In this document: piece after piece, positions 24,860 to 35,112 of the stretch
Layout: each line of letters begins with the position of its first letter
Position numbering within the stretch: position 1 is the first letter of the stretch
From: Plumapathes pennacea
Lineage: Eukaryota > Cnidaria > Anthozoa > Antipatharia > Myriopathidae
NCBI GenBank assembly: GCA_964036295.1
Contig: OZ038466.1
Location: 26,357,997-26,421,996 of the forward strand
Reading direction: 5' to 3'
Length of the DNA stretch: 64,000 nt
Notes under the pieces: generated by a model
The model's input: only the letters and a program-made list of their open reading frames with translations
What the model was told of the DNA's origin: nothing
Databases searched by the model: none
Position numbers and translations under genes: made by a program

Positions 24860-24867
24860 TGACGTCA
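24860..24867. promoter_or_regulatory. CRE palindrome upstream of TMEM249
   Basis: Perfect TGACGTCA, about 300 bp upstream of the TMEM249 start codon. No TATA box is evident between them. Confidence 0.5.
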
Positions 24868-25168
24868 TAAACTGTTTCGTTGCCGTAGTCTGTAACGTTT
24901 TTCTGGATTCCAGTTTTTCGATAAGCCTTGTCTCTGGTGCGTGTAATACACGCGAAAGCTCCAAGAATAAATAACATTTAGACAACATCTTCTTGTAAAA
25001 TTTTTCGGAGATTTCATTTGCCTGAAATGTGTCTTATTTCTGGTCACTTACATCCGGGACACCAGATGCACGTGCAAAGAGGTCGCGCGTGATTGGCTGA
25101 CGCACTCGTCTTGTGCGGTTTCCATGGCAGCTTATTAGTGAAGTTGATCGAAAGACAAGTCAGTGAAG

Positions 25169-26997
25169 ATGATGCTTTTAAAGAAACTGAAGACTCTCGA
25201 AATACTGGAAAAACCCGAGACGATTTTTAACAGACGGCTGTCGCTGAATCCGTTCTACCCCTTTGAAGAGCTAGAAAGAAATGGTAAGGGAGAATGCGTC
25301 GTAAAATTCTGATTGTAATGTTTTGTACTTGGCTTTCGTGTTCAGAATACAGAACTTCTGTTAAGTTTGTGTGTTAATGTTTCGCTTTGTTTTTGATACG
25401 TTTGTTAGCAGGTTTGGTGTGTTATATTTCACTTTGTTTTTGTCATGTATATGTTTTGTTATCGTGTGTCGTGTTTTTACTTGGCTGTTGTGTATTGTGA
25501 GTTGTTTTGTTAAGTTGTGTTTTTTGTTGTTGTTGTTGTTGTTGTTGTTGTTTTTGTCTTGTGTATTTTTTTAGCTGTGTTACTATGTATATTGTGCTTC
25601 ACTGCAACAAAGACGATCAATTTGACAGATACCAACCAACTCATAAATTAATAATTAAAGATCGTTTTCCTAGAATTTGTCCTGGAGCTGAGTAAGCGAC
25701 GATATTACATCGGCAGCTTCATGACGTTTGCGTGCTTAGTGGTCCTGATCGCCTGGCTGTTCGCGACTTCACCCGGGGTAAGTGAAGCAAATGTTGACAC
25801 TGTCGCGCAAATGTACGCCGACCCAATGTATATGTTTCTTCGTGGCTAGTGCGGTGACGAATAAATCCAACGTGAAACTTCATCTAATGCACATGTGGAA
25901 TAGAACCAAAGGCAAAGTGTTTATGGAATCTCTTGCACTGTATTGTGGTCGATTATTGGACGAGATCGGCGTGCAATCAGAGTTTCAAACGCCACCTCTA
26001 ATTTCTTATCTTTTTTTTTTCTCTCGCACTTGGTGCATGATGGTAATCCTCTCCCTTACCTCATCATCGTTGCCTAGCAACACATGATGTTCCCTGTACT
26101 TGTGGGTGCGGTCAGCGGCCTCATGGCGTGGGAACATCGCGGCCGGCGCACATGTGTGTTGAATAGTGACATGAAGCAATACGTGTGCGCTAAAGATGGC
26201 GAGCCTGTCTTCACGGGGAAGTTCCATAACGTGTACATCCGTCTCAAGGCACAGAAACATGGTAAGCCTGATGTGGCGCAATCAGATAGTCTGATTTGCT
26301 GGTATTTGTTTGGTTACTTGCCTGTTTTGTTATTGTTCTCATATAGTTATTTGTTGTTTCGTTTCACAGGTGCTGGACAAATGTATTACTACGTAGTATT
26401 TAACGGTTATCGCATGCGTGAACAGAAAATCACCAGTTACTCCAAGAACGACAGGGTGAGCCTGCAGCACTCCTTTTCAGCGGTACAGGCCGTGTCGTCT
26501 ATTTTCCCCTCTTCCTCCTTATTCTTAAATCATCTTTAACGACACTTTTCCGTCTTCATAAAACACGTCAAATCACTCAACGGGAGATCAAGAGTGAAGA
26601 TTTACCAACAAAACAGAACATATGGGCAGCCTGTCCCACCCCTCCCCTCCTCCACTCATGTTGTGTCGTTTTGTTCACAGAAACTGCGTGTTCTGGCCAA
26701 GAGACTGGCAGAAACCTTGGATCTGAATTTCTTTGATGTAAAAGCGAGCTCAAAAGAACGTATCCTCCTATTTCATAGTTTGAATTGTGAGCACTTGTTA
26801 GCTATAAGGAACATCTCGCAGCTTTTCACTGCGTTGAGCATGCACTTAACTAAACGGCCGAGAAAACTTGGTAACTTGTAAGCGTCATAACATTCTTCCT
26901 TGACTGCGCATGATTAGATGTAATTCGTCATCGACCTGGTCAGGAAGATGTGGCTGTCCCCGACGACGGTAAGATGGACAGAGGTCGTCCCGTGTAG
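25169..26997 (+). CDS. TMEM249: CatSper auxiliary subunit TMEM249
   Basis: Two-pass membrane protein known as an auxiliary subunit of the sperm-specific CatSper calcium channel. Six exons (25169-25283, 25674-25777, 26078-26261, 26370-26455, 26681-26759, 26918-26997) join in phase to 215 residues plus TAG. Family landmarks: NPFYPFEE before the first membrane segment, VLELSKRRYY, a hydrophobic span (FACLVVLIAWLFA), a second span (VLVGAVSGLMAW), TCVLNSD, FHNVYIRL, YYYVVFNGYR, LAKRLAETLDLNFFD and a final RHRPG block that matches the vertebrate RHW/RHVVRH region. The last intron was chosen because it restores this RHRPG block; reading through its donor instead gives an unrelated tail. Sperm expression is expected from the family and is not shown by the sequence. 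Confidence 0.87.
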
Positions 26998-27675
26998 CGC
27001 ATGCGCTTCATATAACTGTATCTGAATTAGCTCAGTTCAACATTACACATGGTAATATTGATTGATAGCAGTTGATTATAAAATGGTGCGTAAAATTCAG
27101 TAAAATGTTTCGTTGTAATGAACAACTCTTGTTTGATCATCGGACGAAACGAGGCTCGAGTCGCGCTGCGCGGTGTAGTTTAATTTTCCTTTCACCCTTG
27201 TGTTCCTCAATTTGTGCTTTCTGCGATACTCACCAGGGAGCGCGGAAAGCAAAAGAATTCTTGAAAGCGCGCCAAATTAGGCGTGGCACCGTGTGTTATC
27301 AGCATCCGACGTTGAAGCAATTCGTCTTCAGTTTGTTTCTGTTTGGCGTACTGTAGCCGATTTGTATTGTCTATGTGTATGCCGATCATTTACTTGATCG
27401 CAGTGTTATCACGTATTTTGATCAAATCACCGGTCTCCATCACTGGATCGACCAAGTTACGCTAAAATACGCAATGAACCTAGTCTTAATTTGGCGCGCA
27501 TATTTCTCACCAACAAACTCGTACACACTCGCCACTGGAGGGGAAATATGAAGGATGTCCTTCAGATATCGAACCTCTAAAGTATCAAACTATGTCTGTT
27601 GCCTCAATCTACAAGCATCTGTATACTTCTGCAGTTTTGGTACAGCTCACTGCTGAGTTGGTGTGGCCGACTCAT

Positions 27676-27707
<32 letters not shown>

Positions 27708-29172
27708 CTTGTCTGTAATACATAGTACATACCAATAAACCCATAAAAGCTCGACTTTACGGGTCATTCCGGAGTGTTCACTGGTCCATATTTCAATAAT
27801 GAGTTCTTTTGATCGAGTGCAGGACGTGCGCGGTTGTAGCTGGCAACTTTATAATTTGTTTCCTGTTGTACTTGCATCGAACAAATGGATGCCGGCGCCA
27901 GGAACTGACGGACAAGTTTAGTTCCCTTCAATTCTTCTTAAGTGACCAGAATTCACTCTAATTGCTCTGAAACTGTTCCTGTGGTGTGGGATGAGCTACA
28001 GCACTGATACTGTGAAAACGTGCTTTTACAGAGGCGTTGTGCCGTGTCATCTGCGTAGTACATTACTTAGTAACATGGTGAGCACGTACTTATACCCACA
28101 GTTCAAAGGTCGAGTGAAGGAACAGGGCAGAAACAATCAAACAGTAATTTACTTTTTACGAAAGTCTGTTCGTCACAGCTTCACTATCTAAGTCTTCGAG
28201 TGATTGCAACACCAACTGTGTATAACATTTTAGCATTATTTTAGCTTCGTCAAATACCATTTGGATCCCATCACGAGAGAACGGAAAACTGTGCCGATTA
28301 AACACGTACGCGACATCAGAGAAACCTGAAGACAATGTATGGGAGACATGTACTGGATGTATATGTCAGTACTCGATTGCTTAAAAACACAATTTGATCA
28401 CTAAAAGTTCATCACATTTTTTTTTTTTTTTTTTTTTTTTTGTTATTTGCCATTTCCGACACCAATTATTAATGATCAGAAGCAAATGTGACCAAGCTTC
28501 GTTTTCAAATGTAAATGCCATGTGTTCCTTCAGTTTTATCACACACGTTCTGCATAATGCACAATTCTAACCCTAACCCTTGTCGCTTTTCTTGGCTGGT
28601 CACCGGACTCCTACCTTTTGATTCTCAGTTCTTGTGCATGAAAGTTTGTGCCTAATTTTTATGGTCCCACATTCAATGGGATTATCGCATTGTATCTTTA
28701 GTGTTGAGACAAGACGGACAATATTGTCGGAAAGGTCAGATCAACAAGTTGTCTCAGTTTGGGTTTTGGAAACGTGAAGGGGGAGTCGATGAAGTGTCAT
28801 GATTGCCGCTCGACACGATTATCCGTCATCAGGAACTTTGTGCGTGAAGGAGGAGATTGCAAACCTCCATTAATGTCTGAGAACTTCTCTTAATCTGGCG
28901 TAATTGCAGTTAAAGTAGACTGCTGGAAGTTTGCATTAGTCACGACATTAAGCAATTAATCAAGCTCTTGTTCCGTCGCTTCAGAAGGTTGGTCGTTTTA
29001 TCGGCTTGTGAGCATTCTATAGTACAACAAACTTCATTGTCATTGTCAAGGATGTGACATCGCGCACGGAAGGAGGGAACGCCTGGTTTATAACTCTTAA
29101 TTTCTTCCTGATTCCATTTTAGTAATGTGTTTAACACGTAAAGTCCGCTCGGCTTAGTAAGGTTCGTGTGCG
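26998..29172. other. intergenic, no gene seen
   Basis: It contains a possible TMEM249 polyadenylation signal (AATAAA at 27734-27739), poly-T tracts at 27678-27707 and 28417-28441, and two telomere-like CTAACC units near 28570. Short open frames here match no family I recognise. Confidence 0.6.
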
Positions 29173-29242
29173 TGACGTTACGTGGAAATTATCACACCCA
29201 CCAATATAAATAACTTGTGCCTACTACGAAAAACTATAAAAA
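29173..29242 (+). promoter_or_regulatory. TATA promoter of the first CSTEL-family gene
   Basis: TATAAAAA at 29235-29242 lies 54 nt before the ATG. A CRE-like TGACGTTACGTGG stands about 55 bp further upstream (from 29173). The short spacing shows that transcription can start just before the ORF, supporting an intronless gene. Confidence 0.65.
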
Positions 29243-29295
29243 ACTGTGCGCAGTTCGAACAGGCAGACCGAGCTGTAGATTGTCCGGAATAAACG

Positions 29296-29793
29296 ATGCG
29301 GTCAAGACCATCAGCTGCACCACACATCATTACAACAGTTGATCCCTCTCCGTCAGGAAAGCAGGATAGCGGTAAATCAGTTCACATGTCAGGAAGAGAT
29401 AAACATCTTGAGGAGTCGCTTAGTGAAGTTGGCAAGTCATCCAGCTGCCGTGGTCCATCGAAAGTGGGCGACACAGTCATGAAGTTAAAGAAAGCACTGG
29501 TGCAGTTTGGTCGACACATGAAGACCCGCACTGAAGGCAGTGAAGCCACAAGGCGGGAGGAACGGCAAGAGAAGCAAGCACAACAGCAGTGGGAACAGCG
29601 ACGACGATACACAGCCCCTCACTTGGTAGAAAACTTTATCTTAACAACAGAGTTTGACCTCAAGAGAAATTCTTGGGCAGGAACCCGCTCCGCAACACCA
29701 GGCAAAGGCGGCGGTGTTCTTATCGATTCACTCGGTTTCCACGAGCTGAGCGATGGATTTTGGACAACGACTTTGTGTTCTACGGATCTTTAG
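29296..29793 (+). CDS. CSTEL-family protein 1 (intronless, PDZ-ligand tail)
   Basis: Uninterrupted ORF of 165 residues with its own TATA box (29235) and AATAAA (29856), giving a complete transcript unit of roughly 600 nt without introns. I do not recognise the protein. It has no signal peptide or membrane segment. A basic, possibly amphipathic stretch lies at residues 60-75 (KLKKALVQFGRHM). It is followed by a Glu/Gln/Arg-rich helical region (85-105) and a KRNSW basophilic-kinase-like site at 123-127. The tail GFWTTTLCSTDL is shared with the neighbours and ends in T-D-L, a class I PDZ-ligand pattern. Role is unknown; a disordered, phospho-regulated PDZ adaptor is inference. Confidence 0.78.
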   Translation: MRSRPSAAPHIITTVDPSPSGKQDSGKSVHMSGRDKHLEESLSEVGKSSSCRGPSKVGDTVMKLKKALVQFGRHMKTRTEGSEATRREERQEKQAQQQWEQRRRYTAPHLVENFILTTEFDLKRNSWAGTRSATPGKGGGVLIDSLGFHELSDGFWTTTLCSTDL

Positions 29794-29855
29794 CTTTCCT
29801 GCCCTGCGTGGCAGACTGTTCAAAGCATTATTTGCACTGTCATATTGGAACGGGG

Positions 29856-29861
29856 AATAAA
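29856..29861 (+). terminator. polyadenylation signal of CSTEL gene 1
   Basis: AATAAA 63 nt after the stop, followed by GTGTTGAGT. Confidence 0.7.
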
Positions 29862-30360
29862 AAAAGTGTTGAGTAAGTAACTCTGAGGCGCGGTATTTTA
29901 ATTTTCAAAGACTGAGTCGTGTAACGAGTAATTTCTTGGTATAGCATAATTCTAATCAGCCGAAAGGTTTCGAAAGAATCTGAAAAGGCATTCTCAATTG
30001 AGTGTTAATGGCATAAACGGCGAGACGGTGGTATTGTGCAGACAATGCTTCGATGTTCTCAATTGTAGTCGAATGAAGTCGGCAAGTAGTTCTGCGGTAA
30101 AGAAACAAAAGCGGACCATGGACCGTGAACTTTCTATCACTGCACTGATCTATTATCGACACCAGCATGATATACAGACTTCCTAGAGTTGCATCCAGTT
30201 TACACGAGAGCTTCGAGTGATTTCTGGCTGTCCTACCAGCACAATCGGGTCGATTCGCCGCCATTACAACTTGTCAATTAAAATGAGGCGAAACCATACA
30301 CAAGTAATTATAAAATTAGTAACGAGTTATATTAAAGGTAAACATATGTCGCTGAAACAC
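29862..30360. other. intergenic between CSTEL gene 1 and a MITE
   Basis: Nothing recognisable. Open frames at 29956-30264 (minus) and 29998-30186 (plus) overlap on opposite strands and lack the family tail. Confidence 0.5.
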
Positions 30361-30760
30361 AATAGAGTGGTAAAGTGATGACGTCATAAAAATATTTTTT
30401 TCGGAAATAATGGACTTTGCGCAATTCTTCGGAATGGCCTATCTAAAAAAAGTTCACACAGAAAAAAATTGGCTCTTTAGTGCATTAAACAGCTGAGATA
30501 TAGGCTTTTGAAGTTCAAATTGCTTTATACTAAACCCTCTTATTTGGTGTTGGTTCCTTTGATTTGGAACCAACGCTAAATAAGAGAGTTTAGTTAAGAC
30601 TATCTCGAACTTTAAACTTCTCTATCTTCGCTTTCAGTAGGGCTAGCGATTTGAAATTTTGCACACGTTCTTTCAGCAGCTGTGTATATCGCATGATGTG
30701 GTTTTGAGGTTTGAATGGAAAAGTTTGCAAAGTGATGACGTCACACTTTACCACTCTATT
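30361..30760. mobile_element. 400-bp MITE carrying a CRE in each inverted repeat
   Basis: Terminal inverted repeats of about 26 bp begin AATAGAGTGGTAAAGTG and end in TGACGTCAT, with one A indel between the arms. The interior holds a second perfect-looking hairpin near 30530-30595 (arms around TTGGTTCC and GGAACCAA). No coding sequence. The target-site duplication is unclear. Both arms contain a perfect TGACGTCA (30379-30386 and 30736-30743). Confidence 0.75.
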
Positions 30761-30845
30761 ACGGTATTATATAAAGGTCATCAAATAAAGATTTTAATTG
30801 CTGTGGTTTTAGGTCAGTAAGGACCGTCCTTTCATCCTGTTATTT

Positions 30846-30970
30846 CTCGGTCCTTCGTTGATTACTCGGCCTTTTGGTGGTTACTCGGCCCTTCGGTGAT
30901 ACTCGGCCTTTGGTGATTATTCGGTCCTTCGGTGATTACTCGGCCCTTTGGTGATTACTCGGGCGCTCGG
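30846..30970. repeat. short tandem repeat with an approximately 19-bp unit
   Basis: Six to seven imperfect copies of TACTCGGCCCTTTGGTGAT lie just downstream of the MITE, between CSTEL genes 1 and 2. Confidence 0.8.
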
Positions 30971-31986
30971 TCGAGAAACAGTACATGCTGATTGATTGGT
31001 GCGTTGCCGATGATCACGTGCTTTGCTGGCTACAAGTGAAGTGTGCCTACCAACTTGGAAGTTCTTTATAAATAAATTGAACCAGTGGTGGCTTGTTTTC
31101 ACTTTACTTCCTTTGTACATGGAAGGTACACCAACACGATCCAACTCTAGTGCTGTGTTTTTCGACGATACAGGCAGACAACTCTTTTCTACGAGACCCT
31201 GCAGACTGAGCCTGAAATTAATTGGATTTCCATCCAATCAAGTTTAGCATCGCATGTTTTATTGTTCATATTCGATCGCCAGCTCTTCCGTTGCGGAATA
31301 AACCCCAGGTGTTCGTGTGTAGTGTTATTTACTCCTGTTGAGCACAAGTAAGCGTGACTCACTTACGAATCAGCAGCTCGTGTCTTTAATTAGAACTCAG
31401 CGGGTTGCCACCATCACAGTGTTGAAGTGTACTCGAGAATGGAGTGATAAAAATAACCTTCTATCAATTTCACATAAAAGGTTAGCAAACGAGTCTTTGT
31501 AGTGTTGTTTTTTTTTTTTTTTTTTGGCAAGTAAAGCTCTTTTAGTATTAATGTTAGTGTTTTAGTATAGTTTAGTGTTGCTTTTAATTGGCCGGAAATT
31601 GGAAAATATTGATCGTGTTAACAACTAATCAAACGCTCATTAATCAGCCCGCTACAGGGACATATTTCAGTGCAAGATTAGTACTCGTGATGCAGTTAAT
31701 TTACAGCTGTTGTAGTTTGGCCTCAGTTCTTCGTTCCATGCATGCTGATTAGATTAAGGGACCTTATCGCTATTTTTCATCACTTGGTAACAGCAGGGGG
31801 TAGTTTAGCATTCAGTGTCAAAACAACTTTGGGTGAAACAAAAGCGTCGTATTTTAACTCGTGCGTAATTCAATATATCATTTTGTCGCTCCGAGGTTAT
31901 TAGATTTTGCGGTCAGATAAAGGACTACACTATTCTTTTCCGGAGTGAAAACTACGTAGGACCCAGGTCTGGCAAACAGTGCTCAC

Positions 31987-31999
31987 TTCTAGAAGGTTC
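31987..31999 (+). promoter_or_regulatory. three-box heat-shock element near CSTEL gene 2
   Basis: TTCTAGAAGGTTC is a perfect TTC-nn-GAA-nn-TTC array. It lies 24 bp before the first ATG of CSTEL gene 2, so it would sit in the leader unless the true start is downstream. Chance occurrence is possible. Confidence 0.35.
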
Positions 32000-32022
32000 T
32001 GTGGAGATCAGACCAGTCACGT

Positions 32023-32478
32023 ATGGCCGAATTGATTTCAATGCGATACAGCTTTATGCCTTGTTATCAAATAGTCATGGCAAATGTGGCGAAAAAGATT
32101 CCGTTTCAAGTTTACACTGTCCCGATGAACAGAGGCACTCGTTTGCGATCCTTCTCACTCAATTTAGAGCCAAAGTCGACAGCTTTAAAATCACACTATT
32201 CCTCCTCGGGAAGTACTTCAAGTCCACTGGATTTTCCTGCAGAGGAAACAGAGGTGGTTTTCTCGCCGTCTGATGGACAGATCTTGGCTGCTGTGGCCAG
32301 CAAATCTGGACAAAAGCAAAAAGGCAAACACGGTTCTAACGAAAAACGACAGGTGCGTCATTTATCTTACCCGAGTGAGAACCACTACAACATGAACGAA
32401 TGGCTGAATGAGCATCAGCCTCAGACCAGTGTTATCAATGGATTTCTTACCACGACTCTTTGCTCAACAGAGCTTTAG
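32023..32478 (+). CDS. CSTEL-family protein 2
   Basis: Uninterrupted ORF of up to 151 residues; the Met at residue 19 is an equally good start. Unrecognised apart from the tail GFLTTTLCSTEL (residues 140-151), ending in the class I PDZ pattern T-E-L. Two basophilic-kinase-like sites stand at RLRSFS (40-45) and RHLSY (112-116). The middle is rich in Ser, Lys and Gln and looks disordered. No signal peptide or membrane span. A weak TATA-like AGATAAAGG lies near 31914 and AATAAA at 32809-32814. The neighbouring family members share essentially only the tail and the R-x-S sites. Confidence 0.72.
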   Translation: MAELISMRYSFMPCYQIVMANVAKKIPFQVYTVPMNRGTRLRSFSLNLEPKSTALKSHYSSSGSTSSPLDFPAEETEVVFSPSDGQILAAVASKSGQKQKGKHGSNEKRQVRHLSYPSENHYNMNEWLNEHQPQTSVINGFLTTTLCSTEL

Positions 32479-32808
32479 GAGGACTTAAAATACACGAACT
32501 CAATTTACAGAGAACGTTTTGTTTACCAATCGAAGATCATTAGGTCAAGCATTGGTTTATGTTACTGAATTGTAAATACAGTTTGTGTAGGAGCACCAGG
32601 ACCTGAAGAGACAGGCGTTGAAATGGACATCAGAACCCCTAATTGCTCAGTTTGCAGGACACTTGAGTGAGCAAACGCGGAGATACGTGACACGGATAAG
32701 TGTCAAGGCTCACACAAAGAGAAATACAGAGAAATGACAGAACTGTTAAGCCGAATATTAACCGTATATTGCGATTACCTTCAACAATTAAGATCTAATG
32801 TGAATACA

Positions 32809-32814
32809 AATAAA
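32809..32814 (+). terminator. possible polyadenylation signal of CSTEL gene 2
   Basis: AATAAA about 330 nt after the stop codon. Confidence 0.5.
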
Positions 32815-34202
32815 TTAAATAAACTACTCTTGTTTGCACAGAGCTAATTTGATAGATACATGCTTAAATAAATAACTGCTGTTTATTGTTTGATAACGGG
32901 TTTATCCTTTGCCGCAGAAAGTCTAAGGTATTCCTGCGTCATAGTTTTCTGAGGTTTTTAGAGATGGCCGCTACGTTATAAAAGGCCGAGTGTCGAGAAG
33001 GAAGCACTATGTTGTTCAATCGTCAGCTTTATCCAACTGAACCTTTACTAACAACCAATCCCACAATCTTGCTAGCTGATTTGCCAACAGAACTGGGCCA
33101 AGGTCAATAAATAGCTGCGCAAAGTTTACTCTTTTGCTGTCTCCAAGGTGAACGATGACAAGACTAAATTTGGCACTAATTTGAAGTGATTGGGTGATTA
33201 TCATACGCCAGTGTCCTACTGTTTTATTGTCACACCAAGGCGATGGTATTTTAAACGCCGATTAAACAATATGATAAAACGTAACCGATAACCCTAACCG
33301 CGCCCTTCTAGAGATGTTTTGTTTATATTGAAAGATACGTTTTTTTTTATTATTAAATAGCGCCCTTACGAGAGGGCGAATATAGGAAACGCCACTAGCA
33401 ATCCTGCTCTACACGAGTGCGGAAATGCTTGAAACGTCTTCATGTCTTGGTGATACAGTACGCGAAGATCAAACTGCAAAAGACGCCGGGAAAAAAAGCC
33501 CTGCTCTAGAATTGCGATAAGCGTAATTATGCGCTATAATAACTGACTTACAAATCCAAGGTGATTATTTAAGGTCTGATGCCCGCAAAGGGATTATTCA
33601 AACACTCGACTATATGCAACCATGGCCAAAAGTGTTGGGATGATACCAATCCCCCCCTCCCTCCCCCAAATCGATGTTGGAATATCAGCTGCACACAGTA
33701 CGTAACATGCACCAACTCACACCAACATTGATTTAGGGGGAGGGGGGCATCAGAGCTACCTCTAATGTTAATGATTTTGTTTCAGTACAAAATACAAAGC
33801 CTTGGGGTAAAGCAGTAGGTCATATTCAGTCAGCATCGTCCCAACTAATTTTGGCCATGATTGTAAATTACCTTCAAGCTGCGGCTGTGCTAACGAAAGC
33901 CAAGTAGGGCTGATGGCTGTTGAACATGTCGCACAATTTCTCAGTTCACATTTCATAAACAAACCGCTCTCTTATGTAACAATGAACAACACAGGTTTAA
34001 ACTAAACATGTTACGGTTGAGTTGTCTACTTAACGTTTACTGTTATGTTTCTCTTTGTGGATTTTTTAAGTCGCCACTCAGCAATTTATTCGTGAATTTT
34101 TAAAGATTAGAAGGATGTGTAGATGTTGTGAATATTTAAACTTTCATTCGGTTTGGTGGCACACAGCGGCTGCGCTGGCGGGATGGCCACAATAGCAGTA
34201 TC
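32815..34202. other. intergenic with one long inverted repeat
   Basis: Contains the foldback element at 33616-33868, a single telomere-like CTAACC near 33294 and no recognisable gene. Confidence 0.55.
33616..33868. mobile_element. probable foldback element of about 250 bp
   Basis: Outer arms CCATGGCCAAAAGTGTTGGG (33620 onward) and its imperfect complement (about 33828-33862, containing CCCAACTAATTTTGGCCATG) enclose a stronger inner hairpin. The inner arms are CCCCCTCCCTCCCCC next to AAATCGATGTTGG, and CCAACATTGATTT next to a G-run, at about 33651-33749. There is no ORF of its own; MITE-like. Confidence 0.6.
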
Positions 34203-34208
34203 TATAAA
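34203..34208 (+). promoter_or_regulatory. TATA box upstream of CSTEL gene 3
   Basis: TATAAA in TCTATAAACCC. It would give a leader of about 380 nt to the ATG at 34618, or a leader containing an intron I cannot place. Confidence 0.45.
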
Positions 34209-34617
34209 CCCGCAGCGCTCTTCTTAGATATTCAAAATAGGAAGAAAGAACAAAGCGGGATTTGTCGTCGCTTTTTATGTTTTAGACCTCATTTTTCAAG
34301 CTCGTCAAGTTCCCTGAAACATACAACTCGACCGCAGACCGCTCAACTTGAGCGCGTGACGCCCGTTAGCTGCTGGGCTTCTGCCGAGTTCCTGACCTTT
34401 CTGCCGTGAAGGCGTGAGTCAAATCTTGTGATAGGATCTCTATGTTAATACTCATCAATGTTTTTCGAGAGGCGACTGACTGTTTACGCACCAGGCGGCA
34501 AGTTGTGATATTCAAAGAATGAGCGCATTTGTGTAGAGCGGTCCAGTCTTTTCCGTAATCAACTGTTTAAAGTTTCTCGAGTGAACGCGACTGCCTACTT
34601 GTTGTTGTAAACAAAAT

Positions 34618-35112
34618 ATGACAAACGAGAAGAATCCGCGGCAGAACTACAAGCTCTCGGACAGCGTAAGCTCCGCCATGGTTCGGCTGGCTCGGAGATT
34701 GTCTCCTTTAAGTTGCGTCAGGGCTCCGAACTTGCCAGAAAACTGGAAAGATTACGAAAAGGGGGAGTCCAGCACTGAATGTCGTGTGGACGCCTGTAAA
34801 ATGAGCAAAGAGAGAAATGAAAGTGAGAGCATGAACTTCACTGAGGAGCAGCGACATCGACAGTCTTCTAACCCGCCCAGGTTGAGGCGGAGCAGTTCCT
34901 GCACCGTTCTTAGCTTGGATCAAGTGGATAGTCTAAGGAGACAAGCTGAGCTGGGTGCACACTGTATTCAGCATCTCGAGCCCGCAAAGCCGCGGTGCCA
35001 CTCGTTTGCAGGAATTAGAAGTGCAAGAATGGTGGATTACAACGCCAGAAGTCGAGACACCCAAATCATAGATGGTTTACTCACTACTACATTGTGTTAC
35101 ACGGAGCTGTGA
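34618..35112 (+). CDS. CSTEL-family protein 3
   Basis: Uninterrupted ORF of 164 residues. A short basic amphipathic-looking stretch lies near the start (MVRLARRLSPL, 21-31). A highly charged middle follows, then RRSSSC (90-95) and RCHSF (126-130) as basophilic-kinase-like sites, and the tail DGLLTTTLCYTEL. This is the only copy with Tyr in place of Ser in CSTEL; the class I pattern T-E-L is kept. No signal peptide, membrane span or known domain. Codons of the tail differ from the paralogues at nearly every third position, which argues for protein-level constraint on the tail. Confidence 0.73.
   Translation: MTNEKNPRQNYKLSDSVSSAMVRLARRLSPLSCVRAPNLPENWKDYEKGESSTECRVDACKMSKERNESESMNFTEEQRHRQSSNPPRLRRSSSCTVLSLDQVDSLRRQAELGAHCIQHLEPAKPRCHSFAGIRSARMVDYNARSRDTQIIDGLLTTTLCYTEL

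Noticed and set aside
26681-26881. TMEM249 final exon reading through to a stop at 26881
   Set aside because: The read-through tail matches nothing. Splicing at 26759/26918 restores the conserved RHRPG block in phase.
28569-28582. Telomere-like CTAACC repeats
   Set aside because: Only two units; too short to indicate a telomere or interstitial telomeric tract.
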